The notes under the pieces are model-generated. The model saw only the letters and a list, made by a program, of their open reading frames with translations. It did not search any database and was not told where the DNA came from. Of a stretch of DNA of 64,000 nt, positions 1-8,674 are shown one piece after another. A program made the translations under genes and the position numbers. How positions within the stretch are numbered: the stretch's first letter is position 1; every line of letters begins with the position of its first letter. Origin of the DNA: Herbidospora cretacea (GTDB taxonomy: Bacteria; Actinomycetota; Actinomycetes; Streptosporangiales; Streptosporangiaceae); contig NZ_BBXG01000002.1 of assembly GCF_001570605.1 (NCBI RefSeq), forward strand, positions 526,922 to 590,921. Direction: 5' to 3'.

Positions 1-1
1 G

Positions 2-2311
2 GCGGGCGGCGCCGACCCGGCGTGCGCGCTGGACGTGCCCGTGCTGGTGCCGCAGCTCACCATCGCCAAGACGGCCGACCGCGCGACGGCCGAGCCGGGC
101 GACGTGGTGGCGTACACGATCACGATCGCCAACACCGGCGAGACGCCCTACACGGGCGTCGTCGTCACCGACCCGCTGGCCGGCGCGCTCGACGACGCCG
201 TGTACGGCGCGGACGCCGCCGCCACGACCGGATCGGTGGCCTTCGCCGACTCGGCGCTGACCTGGACCGGAGACCTGGCGGTCGGGGCGTCGGCGACGGT
301 GACCTACACGATGACCGTGCGGTCGCCCGACCCGGGCGACAAGATCATGGCCAACACGGTGACGTCGGACGCCGAAGGGGTGTCGTGCGGGGCGTGCACC
401 AGCAACGTCCAGATCCTCACCCCGGCGCTGACCATCGTGAAGTCGGCGAGCCCGACCTCGACGGTCCCGGGCGGGACGGTGACCTACACGGTCACCGTCA
501 CCAACTCCGGGCAGACCACCTACCCCGCCGCGAGCTTCACCGACGACCTGGCGGGGGTGCTCGACGACGCCGTCTACAACAGTGACGGCGACGCCACGAG
601 GGGGACCGTCGGCTTCTCGGCCGGGGAACTCGCCTGGACGGGCGCGCTGGCCCCCGGCCAGTCGGCGACGATCACCTACTCGGTCACCGTCCGGGACCCC
701 GACCCGGGTGACCGGATGCTGTCGAGCCGGATCACCTCCCCGACGACCGGGAGCAACTGCGGAACCGATCCGCGCTGCGAAACCGACGTGCCGGTCGCGG
801 TCTTCACCGTCGTCACCGCCACCGACCGGACGGTCGCGATGCCGGGAGACGTCGTCCGCTACACCGTGACCGCCACCAACACCGGCCGGACCACCTTCTC
901 GCCCGCCGACTTCACGCTGTCGCTGGCCGGCGCGCTGGCCAACGCCCAGTACAACAACGACGCCATGGTCAGCAGCGGCACCCTGACCTTCAACCTCGAC
1001 GGCTCGGTCACCTGGAACGGCGCGCTGGCCCCGGGCGAGTCGGTTACCGCGACCGCCTCGATCACGGTGGTGGACCCGGGCGGCGACGGAGGCACGCTCA
1101 CCAGCGAGCTCACCTCGACGACCCCGGGCCTCGACTGCCAGGCCTGCACGACCACCGTCACCGTCCTCATCCCGGAGCTGACCCTGACCACGGTCGCCGA
1201 CCGGCAGACCGCGACACCGGGCGACGTCGTGACCTACACGATCACCGCCGCGAACACCGGAGAGGCGCCCTACCAGGGCGCGACCTGGAGCACGTCCCTG
1301 ATCGGCCTGCTCGGCGACGCCGACTACAACGGCGACGCCTCCGCGACCTCGGGAGTGGTGTCCTACGCGGAGCCGACGCTGTCGTGGACGGGCGACCTGC
1401 CCATCGGCGCGGTCGCCACGGTCACCTTCTCGGTGCGGATCAAGGACCCCGATCCCGGCGACGGCCGGCTGGTCCAGCAGGTCGTGTCGACGACACAGGG
1501 CGCGACCTGTCCGGGCGGCCCGTCGTGCTCGACGACCGTGCGGGTGCTGACGCCCCGGCTCGCGATCACCAAACAGGCCGACGCGGCGAGCGTCGTGGCC
1601 GGGGGCATCGTCACCTACACCGTGACGGTGGCCAACACCGGGCAGACGCCGTACGTGGGCGCGACCTACACCGACCCGATCGGCACGGCGATCTACGGCG
1701 GCGACGCCTGGGCGTCCTCCGGCTTCGTGTCGCCGGTCGACAACGAGCTGATCTGGACGGGAGACCTGGCCGAGGGCGCGACCGCGACCGTCACCTACTC
1801 GGTGCGGGTCGCGCCGGCCGCCGGGAACGGCACCCTGGACACGACGATCACGTCACCCACCAGGGGCTCCAACTGCGCGGCGGGCTCGGCCGACCCACGC
1901 TGCTCGACGACCATCACCGTGATCGCCCAGAGCATCGCCGTGGCAGACCTGACCAGGAGCTTCACCTTGACCGGCCCGCCCGACACCACCCAGCGCGGCG
2001 ACGGCATCGTGACGATGAACGTCATCACCAACAGCCCGACCGGCTACACGGTGACGGTGCGGTCGTCGGCGTCCGCGCTGACCTCACCGGTGACCGGGGC
2101 GTCGATCCCGATCTCCGCGCTGAAGGTCCGGTCGCCCGAGACGTCGGGCTTCGAGCCGCTGTCGGCCACGACGCCGATCGTGGTGCACCGGCAGACGGGG
2201 CCGTCGGCACAAATTGGAGATTCACTCTCGAACGATTATGAGGTGGATATTCCATTTGTCCCGACCGGCAATTATTCGGTGACCCTCGACTACATTGCCA
2301 GCACATCGTGA
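2..2311 (+). CDS. DUF11-repeat surface protein, 5' truncated by the window edge
   Basis: The reading frame is open from the first bases, so the true start lies outside the window. At least 769 residues are visible. They form five tandem DUF11-like beta-sandwich repeats of about 125 residues (starting near bases 56, 428, 803, 1181 and 1559). Each has the pattern 'PGDVVTYTITxxNTG', 'LxWTGDLAxGAxATVTYS' and ends in a Cys pair such as SCGAC or NCGTDPRC. A different module of about 125 residues follows from about base 1933 and is clearly homologous to the whole mature product of the next gene. No LPXTG motif or C-terminal membrane anchor is present. The role is probably an extracellular or wall-associated structural protein; function is inferred only from DUF11 proteins being cell-surface. 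Confidence 0.88.
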   Translation, partial: AGGADPACALDVPVLVPQLTIAKTADRATAEPGDVVAYTITIANTGETPYTGVVVTDPLAGALDDAVYGADAAATTGSVAFADSALTWTGDLAVGASATVTYTMTVRSPDPGDKIMANTVTSDAEGVSCGACTSNVQILTPALTIVKSASPTSTVPGGTVTYTVTVTNSGQTTYPAASFTDDLAGVLDDAVYNSDGDATRGTVGFSAGELAWTGALAPGQSATITYSVTVRDPDPGDRMLSSRITSPTTGSNCGTDPRCETDVPVAVFTVVTATDRTVAMPGDVVRYTVTATNTGRTTFSPADFTLSLAGALANAQYNNDAMVSSGTLTFNLDGSVTWNGALAPGESVTATASITVVDPGGDGGTLTSELTSTTPGLDCQACTTTVTVLIPELTLTTVADRQTATPGDVVTYTITAANTGEAPYQGATWSTSLIGLLGDADYNGDASATSGVVSYAEPTLSWTGDLPIGAVATVTFSVRIKDPDPGDGRLVQQVVSTTQGATCPGGPSCSTTVRVLTPRLAITKQADAASVVAGGIVTYTVTVANTGQTPYVGATYTDPIGTAIYGGDAWASSGFVSPVDNELIWTGDLAEGATATVTYSVRVAPAAGNGTLDTTITSPTRGSNCAAGSADPRCSTTITVIAQSIAVADLTRSFTLTGPPDTTQRGDGIVTMNVITNSPTGYTVTVRSSASALTSPVTGASIPISALKVRSPETSGFEPLSATTPIVVHRQTGPSAQIGDSLSNDYEVDIPFVPTGNYSVTLDYIASTS

Positions 2312-2372
2312 GTTTAACTACGGGAAAACGCGGTGATCATGGCTTCGAGGTTAATCGAAAGGGATGGCACAA

Positions 2373-2885
2373 ATGCCTGACATGAAAATGGCGTATGCGG
2401 CTCTCGGCTGCCTGGCGAGCGTGCTGAGCACCGTGTCGCCCGCCGCCGCCGACACGGCCACCGGCAACACCGAGGCGATCGTCGTGGTCACCGACGAGAT
2501 CACGCTCACCGAGCTGACCCCGTCGTTCACGCTGACCGGTGTGCCGGGCGCGGTGGTGACCACCGCGTCTCCGGTGACCATGCGCGTGACCACGAACAAC
2601 TTCGCCGGTTACACCGTGACGGTGCAGCCGACGACGCCCAACCTGCTGCCGTCGATCGCCGGCAGCACCGACGTCATCCCGGCTTCGCTGCTCCAGGTCA
2701 GCGGCCCGGCCCAGGCGGGCACCTTCACCCCGCTGAACCCGGGGACGCCCGTCGTGGTCGACACCAAGGCGTCGGCCTCGGCGCCCACGGGAGACATCAT
2801 CGCGAACAACTACCGCATCACCATTCCGTTCGTCCGCCCCGACACCTACACGGGCACGCTGAATTACATCGCCACCACGCTCTAA
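2373..2885 (+). CDS. Secreted protein homologous to the C-terminal module of the upstream DUF11 protein
   Basis: This 170-residue protein has a signal peptide (MKMAYAALGCLASVLS, cleavage probably after SPAAA/DT). The mature part aligns end to end with the last module of the preceding gene: both contain 'SFTLTG', 'GYTVTVxx', 'xIPISALKV/IPASLLQV', 'IxNxYxIxIPFV' and end 'LxYIAxT'. ATG 2373 is chosen because GAAAGGG ends nine bases upstream; the in-frame ATG at 2364 directly abuts that Shine-Dalgarno sequence. It lies 61 bp downstream of the first gene and is probably co-transcribed. A partner or pilin-like subunit of the big protein is plausible but unproven. Confidence 0.85.
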   Translation: MPDMKMAYAALGCLASVLSTVSPAAADTATGNTEAIVVVTDEITLTELTPSFTLTGVPGAVVTTASPVTMRVTTNNFAGYTVTVQPTTPNLLPSIAGSTDVIPASLLQVSGPAQAGTFTPLNPGTPVVVDTKASASAPTGDIIANNYRITIPFVRPDTYTGTLNYIATTL

Positions 2886-2936
2886 TGCCGGAAGAATGGC
2901 CGGCGGAATATCCGTCCGCCGGCCTCTGGGGGGACC

Positions 2937-3497
2937 ATGGCGTTTTGGGGAAAAGCCGCGGGAATTATCGCCGTACTGCTGGTCGCGGCGCCGGCCGCGC
3001 ACGCGAAACCGAAAGCCCAGCTGACCATCGCGGTCGAGGGCGGCGGTGACGCGGTCAGGCAGGGGCAGCGGCTCACGTACACGACGACGGTGGTCAACAC
3101 CGGCGCCGGCGACGCCAGGTCCCTCGACATCAGCCAGACGATCGACCCCGGCCTGACGCTGGTCTCGTCGTCGCCGCCGGGCAAGGCGGCCGACGGCCGG
3201 GTGCGCTGGACCCACCCGTTGCGAGCGGGCGAGACCGTGACGTTCAGCGTGACCATGGACGTGAAGCGGCTGAACCCGGGCCTGAAGCGCCTGGCCGTGG
3301 TCTCCTGCGCGGCCCGCGCGGGTGAGGCGCGGCCGCTGGTCTGCGCGACCGACTCGGCCCCTGTGGCCGCTCCCGCGCCGGTGGCCATGAAGACCCAGGG
3401 GTCGTCGGTGCCGCTGGCCATGGGGGCCGCCGCCGCCCTCCTGGCGGTGCTGACGGTGCTGGTCTGGCGTCGCCGGAAGAGCACCCCTAAGCGCTGA
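2937..3497 (+). CDS. Membrane-anchored DUF11-like surface protein
   Basis: The 186-residue product has an N-terminal signal peptide (about residues 1-23, ending AAHA). It carries a single DUF11-like domain (about 25-125: 'GQRLTYTTTVVNTG', 'LRAGETVTFSVTMDV'), a Pro/Ala linker, a hydrophobic segment (about 158-177) and a basic tail RRRKSTPKR. It is therefore a type I membrane-anchored surface protein without a sortase motif. GGGGGA precedes the ATG. It is the third gene of the surface cluster. Its stop codon lies inside the 3' end of the convergent tetR-family gene, so the two genes overlap by 11 bp. Confidence 0.83.
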   Translation: MAFWGKAAGIIAVLLVAAPAAHAKPKAQLTIAVEGGGDAVRQGQRLTYTTTVVNTGAGDARSLDISQTIDPGLTLVSSSPPGKAADGRVRWTHPLRAGETVTFSVTMDVKRLNPGLKRLAVVSCAARAGEARPLVCATDSAPVAAPAPVAMKTQGSSVPLAMGAAAALLAVLTVLVWRRRKSTPKR

Positions 3498-4086
3498 GCG
3501 ACGTCAGATAACCCTTCAGCACCCGCTTGAGCTCGGCGATCTCGGCCGGGCGCTCCTCCTCCGGCGACGCCGCCACGAGCGGCGTCATGGCCTGGAAGAT
3601 CCGCACGAGAACCCGGGCGCTCCTCGCCCGATCGGCCGGTTCCTGGCCCGGCACCCGGGCCAGCAGGATCGCCTCGACCTGGCCGAGCATCGCGGCCTGG
3701 ATCGGCTGCGACGACCCGGCGAGCGCCGACGGCATGTCGGGCCGGGCGAACAGCGCCTTGAACCCCGGATTGGCGAGGTTGAACGCCACCAGCGGGTCGA
3801 CCACCCGGTCGAGCAGCTCGTCGAGGTCCATCCCGGCGACCTCGGCGCCGGTGAAGGCGGCGGCGTGGGCCGCGCGCATGTCGGCGACGAAGCGGTCGGC
3901 CAGCGCGCGGGCCACCGCCTCCTTGCCCGGGAAGAACTGGTAGAGCGACCCCGGCGAGATCCCGGCCCGCGCGGCGATGGCGTTAGTGGACGCCTTCTCG
4001 TAACCCAGCTCGGCGAAGGCGTCGGCCGCCGCGTCGAGGATCTCGGCCATCCGCCGTTCGCCGCGCGCCTGTCTGCGTCGCTCCAT
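3487..4086 (-). CDS. TetR/AcrR family transcriptional repressor
   Basis: This 199-residue protein has a classical N-terminal helix-turn-helix ('ILDAAADAFAELGYEKAS', 'IAARAGISPGSLYQFF', 'KEAVARALADRF') and a TetR_C-type ligand/dimer domain. The reading frame stays open far upstream, but the ATG at 4086 follows GGGAGATCG with good spacing and gives the usual family length. It is divergent from an MMPL exporter. Two copies of GCGAGCGAYYGCTCGY lie between the starts, so it very likely represses both itself and the exporter operon. The inducer is unknown. Confidence 0.92.
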   Translation of the reverse strand: MERRRQARGERRMAEILDAAADAFAELGYEKASTNAIAARAGISPGSLYQFFPGKEAVARALADRFVADMRAAHAAAFTGAEVAGMDLDELLDRVVDPLVAFNLANPGFKALFARPDMPSALAGSSQPIQAAMLGQVEAILLARVPGQEPADRARSARVLVRIFQAMTPLVAASPEEERPAEIAELKRVLKGYLTSLSA

Positions 4087-4105
4087 CACGATCTCCCTTG
4101 AAAAT

Positions 4106-4121
4106 GCGAGCGACCGCTCGT
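4106..4121. promoter_or_regulatory. TetR operator copy 1
   Basis: GCGAGCGACCGCTCGT contains the perfect inverted repeat CGAGCG-AC-CGCTCG. It sits about 20 bp upstream of the repressor start and is the same motif as copy 2. The two centres are 27 bp apart. Confidence 0.72.
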
Positions 4122-4132
4122 ATTGTTCAAAC

Positions 4133-4148
4133 GCGAGCGATTGCTCGC
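4133..4148. promoter_or_regulatory. TetR operator copy 2
   Basis: GCGAGCGATTGCTCGC is an inverted repeat (GCGAGC-N4-GCTCGC) with the same left half as copy 1. It lies immediately upstream of the MMPL translation start, consistent with shared repression of the divergent genes. Confidence 0.72.
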
Positions 4149-4176
4149 AAAACCTTACCAAGGGGATCGATGCGTC

Positions 4177-6207
4177 GTGCGCGGAGCCAGGTGGGTGCTC
4201 GTGCTGGGGGTCCTGATCACGCTCGCCGCCGGGGCCGTCGCCGCCGGAACGCTCGGCGCCCTCTCGCTCAACCGCTTCGAGGCCCCCGGCTCGGAGTCGA
4301 TGCGGGCCAAGGCCCTGCTCGCCGACCGGTTCGGCACCGGCAGCCCCAACCTGGCCCTCCTCGTCACGGCCAAGCAGGGCACCGTCGACGACCCGGCCGT
4401 CGCGGAGGCCGGCCGGGAACTCACCCGGGAACTCACCGGCTGGGCGGGTGACGCCTGGTCCTACTGGACGCGCGGCTCGGCCACCCTGCGCAGCGAGGAC
4501 GCCCGGCAGGCGCTCGTGCTCGCCTGGATCCCGGGCGACGCCCACACGGTCAGGCGGACCGTCCTGCCGGCGCTCACCCCCGAGTTCACCCGCGACGGCC
4601 CGCTGGTCAGGGTGGAGGTAGGCGGCGGCGACGAGGTGTTCCGGCAGGTCATGGAGCAGGCCAGGGCCGACTTCCTGCGGGCCGAGATCGTCGTGCTGCC
4701 GCTGGTGCTGGGCCTGCTCTGGCTGGTCTACCGGCGGTTCGCCGCCGCCCTCGTGACGCTCGGCGTCGGCGTCGCCGCCGTGGCGGGCGCGCTGGCGCTG
4801 ATCCGCGCGGTCACCCTGTTCACCGACGTGTCCACGTTCGCCGCCAACCTCGCCCTCGTGATGGGCGTCGGCCTCGGCGTCGACTACGGCCTGTTCGTCG
4901 TGTTCCGCTTCCGCGAGGAGCTGGCGCGTGGTCTCCCCGTCTCCGATGCGGTCGGCCGGACCGTCGCCACCGCCGGGCGGACCGTCCTGTTCAGCGGCGT
5001 CACCGTGGCCGCCGCGCTCGCGGTCCTGCTGGTCTTCCCGTTCCCCTTCCTCCAGTCGTTCGGGTACGCCGGCCTCGCGGTCGTCCTCGCCGCCGTGCCC
5101 AGCGCGACGGTCCTGCTGCCCGCCGCGCTCCGGGTGCTGGGCCACCGCGTGGCCGGGAGGAGCCCCGCCCGGGAACGCGTCTTCTGGCGTGAGGTGGCCG
5201 CCCGGGTCATGCGGCGGCCGTGGTCGCTGGGCGGGGCCGCGCTCGCCGTGGTCCTGCTGCTCGGCTCGCCCTTCCTCGGCATCAGGTTCGGCGTTCCCGA
5301 CGACCGCGTCCTGCCTGAATCGGCCCCCGCCCGGCAGTTGTACGACCAGGTCAGAGCGGGCTTCCCGGTGGAGGAGGCGGACGCGGTCCAGGTCGTCGCG
5401 GAGCAGGGCGCTCCCTCGGCCGGCTACGCGGCCACGCTCTCCCGGATCGACGGCGTCGTCCGCGTCGACTCGGCGGCCGGGTCGTTCGCCGACGGCCGGC
5501 CGGTCGAGGCCCCTGACGCGACCCGGTTCGCCGCGGGCGGCGGCACCTGGCTGTCGGTCGTGGCGTCCACCGGGCGGCTCGACCTGGTCGCCGACATCCG
5601 TGCCGCACCGGCCCCCTTCGAGGTCGTCGTCGGCGGTTATCCCGCCGAGCTCGCCGACTACCGCGACGGCGTGATCGGCAGGCTGCCGCTGGTCGCCGGG
5701 CTGATCGTGCTGATCACCTGTGTGGTCCTGTTCGCGATGACCGGCAGCGTCGTCGCGCCGCTGAAGGCGTCGGCGCTCAACCTGCTCAGCCTGTCGGTCA
5801 TGTTCGGCGCGCTGGTCTTCCTGTTCCAGGACCGCACGGGCACGATCGAGCCGAGCATCCCCATCCTGATGTTCTGCGTCGCCTACGCCCTGTCCATGGA
5901 CTACGAGGTCTTCCTGCTGTCCCGGATCAAGGAGGAGCACGACCGCACCGGGGACGTCGTGACCTCCGTACAGGAGGGGATCGCGCGGAGCGCGCCGCTG
6001 GTCACCGCGGCGGCCGCGATCCTGGCCGCCTCCTTCGCCGTGTACGCCACCTCCGGCGTCGTCTTCCTCCAGATGCTCGGCGTGGGGATGGCCCTGGCGG
6101 TCGTGGTCGACGCGACGATCATCAGGGGAGTGCTGCTGCCCGCCGCGATGGCCCTCGCGGGCGAGGCAAACTGGTGGGCGCCCCGACTACTGAGGAGACG
6201 CCCCTGA
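4177..6207 (+). CDS. MMPL/RND family transporter
   Basis: The 676-residue integral membrane exporter has the MMPL two-half architecture. Each half has a large extracellular loop after the first helix, then a five-helix bundle. The diagnostic intramembrane Asp-Tyr pairs are present in both halves ('GVGLGVDYGLFVVFRFREE' and 'ALSMDYEVFLLSRIKEE'). Such proteins export lipids, drugs or siderophores using the proton gradient; the substrate here is unknown. GTG 4177 is preferred because AAGGGG lies 11 bp upstream; an earlier TTG at 4123 would lie inside the operators. The gene is probably controlled by the divergent TetR protein and co-transcribed with the overlapping oxidoreductase. Confidence 0.9.
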   Translation: MRGARWVLVLGVLITLAAGAVAAGTLGALSLNRFEAPGSESMRAKALLADRFGTGSPNLALLVTAKQGTVDDPAVAEAGRELTRELTGWAGDAWSYWTRGSATLRSEDARQALVLAWIPGDAHTVRRTVLPALTPEFTRDGPLVRVEVGGGDEVFRQVMEQARADFLRAEIVVLPLVLGLLWLVYRRFAAALVTLGVGVAAVAGALALIRAVTLFTDVSTFAANLALVMGVGLGVDYGLFVVFRFREELARGLPVSDAVGRTVATAGRTVLFSGVTVAAALAVLLVFPFPFLQSFGYAGLAVVLAAVPSATVLLPAALRVLGHRVAGRSPARERVFWREVAARVMRRPWSLGGAALAVVLLLGSPFLGIRFGVPDDRVLPESAPARQLYDQVRAGFPVEEADAVQVVAEQGAPSAGYAATLSRIDGVVRVDSAAGSFADGRPVEAPDATRFAAGGGTWLSVVASTGRLDLVADIRAAPAPFEVVVGGYPAELADYRDGVIGRLPLVAGLIVLITCVVLFAMTGSVVAPLKASALNLLSLSVMFGALVFLFQDRTGTIEPSIPILMFCVAYALSMDYEVFLLSRIKEEHDRTGDVVTSVQEGIARSAPLVTAAAAILAASFAVYATSGVVFLQMLGVGMALAVVVDATIIRGVLLPAAMALAGEANWWAPRLLRRRP

Positions 6208-7205
6208 CCCGCATCGGCATCTTCCTGGTCGGCGCGCAGTTCCCCGGCCAGACCTCGGGCGAGGTCCTGCGGAACACCGTCGAGACCGTCGTCGCCGCCG
6301 AGCGGGCGGGCTTCGACGACGCCTGGCTCGCCGAACACCACTTCATGTCCTACGGCGTCATCCCCTCGGCCGTCACCCTGGCCGGGGTGGCGCTGGGCCG
6401 CACCACCCGCATCCACGTCGGCACGGCGGTGAGCGTCCTGTCCACCCGCCACCCGGTGGCCCTCGCCGAGGAGGCCGCGATCCTGCACCACGCGTCGGGC
6501 GGCCGGTTCGAGCTCGGCGTGGGACGCGGCGGCCCCTGGGTCGACCTTGAGGTCTTCGGCACCGGTCTCCCCCGCTTCGAACGCGGCTTCGCCGAGTCCC
6601 TCGACCTGCTCTGCGCGGCCCTGACCCGGGACCGGCTGTCGGCGGAGGGCGAGTTCTTCCGCTTCCGCGAGGTCCCGATGACGCCCGGCCCGCCGGGCCT
6701 GCGCCCGGTCGTCGCCTGCACCTCCCCGGAGACCGCCGACCTGGCCACCGCCCGGGGCCTGCCGATGCTGCTGGGCCTGCACATCGGCGACGAGGAGAAG
6801 GCCGCGATGCTCACCGGCCGCCCCTCGGACGGCCACATCGGCGCGGCGGTCGGCTACGTGGCCGACACGACCGCCCAGGCCGTCGCCGACCTCAAGCGCG
6901 CCATGCCGCAGTGGCTCCGCCCGGGTCTGGCCGGTTACGTCCCCGTCGACGACCGCCCCCGCCCCGCGAGAGACGTCGACGCCTACGTCGACCTGCTCTG
7001 TCGCATTCACCCGGTCGGCTCGCCGGACCACTGCGCGCGCGTGCTGCGCGAGACCGTGCGGAAGACCGGCCTGAAGCGGCTGATCCTGCTGGTCGAGGGC
7101 TCGGGCGACCACCGCGGGACGCTGGAGAACGTCGCCCGGCTGGGCCGCGAGGTCCTGCCCCTGGTCAGGGACGCCGGCGGCATCGGGCCAGGTGACAGGG
7201 CGTAA
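6174..7205 (+). CDS. LLM-class flavin-dependent oxidoreductase (luciferase-like)
   Basis: The 343-residue protein has the bacterial-luciferase TIM-barrel pattern: 'RIGIFLVGAQFPG' at the first strand, 'AERAGFDDAWLAEHHF', 'TTRIHVGTAVSVLSTRHPV' and 'GGRFELGVGRGG'. Members use F420H2 or FMNH2; the substrate is not predictable. The GTG start overlaps the exporter by 34 bp. A CTG at 6204 with GAGGAG six bases upstream is a credible alternative start that would give a 4-bp CTGA coupling with the exporter stop. Co-regulation with the exporter suggests a detoxify-and-export or tailoring-and-export pair. Confidence 0.87.
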   Translation: MGAPTTEETPLTRIGIFLVGAQFPGQTSGEVLRNTVETVVAAERAGFDDAWLAEHHFMSYGVIPSAVTLAGVALGRTTRIHVGTAVSVLSTRHPVALAEEAAILHHASGGRFELGVGRGGPWVDLEVFGTGLPRFERGFAESLDLLCAALTRDRLSAEGEFFRFREVPMTPGPPGLRPVVACTSPETADLATARGLPMLLGLHIGDEEKAAMLTGRPSDGHIGAAVGYVADTTAQAVADLKRAMPQWLRPGLAGYVPVDDRPRPARDVDAYVDLLCRIHPVGSPDHCARVLRETVRKTGLKRLILLVEGSGDHRGTLENVARLGREVLPLVRDAGGIGPGDRA

Positions 7206-7228
7206 ATGATCTGCTGAACTCCTGGCGA

Positions 7229-7251
7229 TTACCTATAAAACTTGTAGGTAA
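7229..7251. promoter_or_regulatory. Inverted repeat upstream of the FAD/NAD(P) protein gene
   Basis: TTACCTA and TAGGTAA are perfect 7-bp arms around a 9-bp AT-rich spacer. They lie 20 bp before the start codon in an otherwise GC-rich region. This is an operator or promoter candidate; the regulator is unknown. Confidence 0.5.
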
Positions 7252-7270
7252 AGTTCTCTATTCTGGGGTC

Positions 7271-8566
7271 ATGACTCCCGTCGTCGTGGTCGTCGGCGGC
7301 GGCGCCAGCGGAACCCTGGCCGCCGTCCACCTCCTGCACACCGCACGAACCCGCCGTCTCCCCCTGCACGTCGTGCTGATCGACCGGTACGCCCGCCACG
7401 GCCTCGGCCAGGCCTACTCGACCACCGATCCCGAACACCTCCTCAACGCCCCGGCGGCGAAGATGAGCGCCCTCGACCACGATCCCGCCGACTTCGTCCG
7501 CTGGGCCAGGGTCACCGGCTGCGAGTTCCTGCCCAGACGGACCTACGGCCACTATCTGCGGGACGTCCTGGAGCGTGCCCAGGACGACGAACGAACCGTC
7601 CAGAAGGTGACGGGCAACGTCGCGGCGGTGTCCCGGCGGCCCGCCCAGGTGCGGCTGGCCGACGGCCGTGCCTTCGACGCCGACGCGATCGTGCTGGCCA
7701 CCGGCAACGCCGCGCCCGGTCTGAGGCTGCCCGAGAAGCGATGTACCAACGACCCGTGGGCGGCGGGCGCGCTCAACGAGGTCGGCAGAGGCGACGTGCT
7801 GGTCGTCGGGACCGGGCTGACCATGGTCGACATGGCCGTCACGCTCACCCGCACGCCCGGCCGCACGGTCTACGCGGTGTCGCGCCATGGGCTGCTGCCG
7901 CGCGTACACGCGGACGATCCCGTCAGTCCCCGCCAGGTCACGCTCCCCGAAGGGCCGCTGACGCTGCGGGTGCTCTTCCGGGCCGTGCGCGAGGCGGCCT
8001 CGGACGGTGACTGGCGCGGCGTGGTCGACGGGCTGCGCCCCAGAGTGCCGGAGCTGTGGTCCCGGCTGCCGCTCCGGGAGCAGCGGCGGTTCCTGGCGCT
8101 GGCGGCGCGCCACTGGGAGATCCACCGCCACCGGATCCCGCCGGCCACCGCCGCGAAGATCGAGAGGCTGGAGGCCACCGGGCGGCTGAAGGTGCTGAGC
8201 GGCTGTGTGGACGCCGTCACGCCCGGCCCCGAGGGCGTGCTGGTCCACCTCAAGGACCGCGACCTCCCCGTCTCGTGGGTGGTCAACGCGACCGGCCCGG
8301 CCTCGGTCTGCGCCCGCGACCCGCTGCTGGTCCGGCTGATGGGCGACGGTCTGGTGCGGGCCGACCGGCTCGGGCTCGGGGTCGAGGCCGACGAGCGCGG
8401 CCGCGTCGTCGACGCCACCGGCCGCGCCGACGACCGGCTCGTCACCCTCGGCCCGGTCCTGAGAGGCAGCCGGTACGAGACCACGGCCATCCCCGAGATC
8501 CGAGGTCAGGCCGCGGTTCTCGCCCCTCACGTCATCGACGAGATCAGCGGCCGGCTCGTGAGGTGA
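7271..8566 (+). CDS. FAD/NAD(P)-binding protein (NAD_binding_9-like)
   Basis: The 431-residue product begins with a Rossmann dinucleotide motif ('VVVVVGGGASGTLAAVHLL'), then 'GLGQAYSTTDPEHLLNAPA'. A second nucleotide-binding segment is 'DVLVVGTGLTMVDMAV', and it has the family motif 'VNATGP'. This pattern is typical of the FAD/NAD(P)-binding proteins annotated near HpyO/lysine-monooxygenase-like folds. It is monocistronic, with an inverted repeat just upstream. The substrate is unknown. No signal peptide is present, so it is cytoplasmic. Confidence 0.82.
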   Translation: MTPVVVVVGGGASGTLAAVHLLHTARTRRLPLHVVLIDRYARHGLGQAYSTTDPEHLLNAPAAKMSALDHDPADFVRWARVTGCEFLPRRTYGHYLRDVLERAQDDERTVQKVTGNVAAVSRRPAQVRLADGRAFDADAIVLATGNAAPGLRLPEKRCTNDPWAAGALNEVGRGDVLVVGTGLTMVDMAVTLTRTPGRTVYAVSRHGLLPRVHADDPVSPRQVTLPEGPLTLRVLFRAVREAASDGDWRGVVDGLRPRVPELWSRLPLREQRRFLALAARHWEIHRHRIPPATAAKIERLEATGRLKVLSGCVDAVTPGPEGVLVHLKDRDLPVSWVVNATGPASVCARDPLLVRLMGDGLVRADRLGLGVEADERGRVVDATGRADDRLVTLGPVLRGSRYETTAIPEIRGQAAVLAPHVIDEISGRLVR

Positions 8567-8592
8567 GCGGCGGCGGCGTCTCCTGGACAAAA

Positions 8593-8608
8593 TGTGACCC
8601 AGATCACT
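8593..8608. promoter_or_regulatory. CRP-like site
   Basis: TGTGACCCAGATCACT matches TGTGA-N6-TCAC(A/T), the CRP/Cmr-type consensus. It lies about 70 bp upstream of the glycosyltransferase start. Confidence 0.5.
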
Positions 8609-8674
8609 TCAGCGAATCAGGCGTTCACTGCGTCTTAATACTGGGGAAATCGCACATTTTCAAAGGGGAAACTG

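Noticed and set aside
4170-4451. ATG 4170 with ideal spacing from AAGGGG, in another frame from the MMPL gene
   Set aside because: That frame is Arg/Gly-rich with no MMPL similarity and ends by 4451. The exporter's first helix is in the GTG 4177 frame. An indel near 4170-4200 was considered but is not needed.
4087-5940. N-terminal extension of the TetR gene antisense to the exporter
   Set aside because: The extension reads as low-complexity shadow sequence. The ATG at 4086 has a ribosome site and normal family length.
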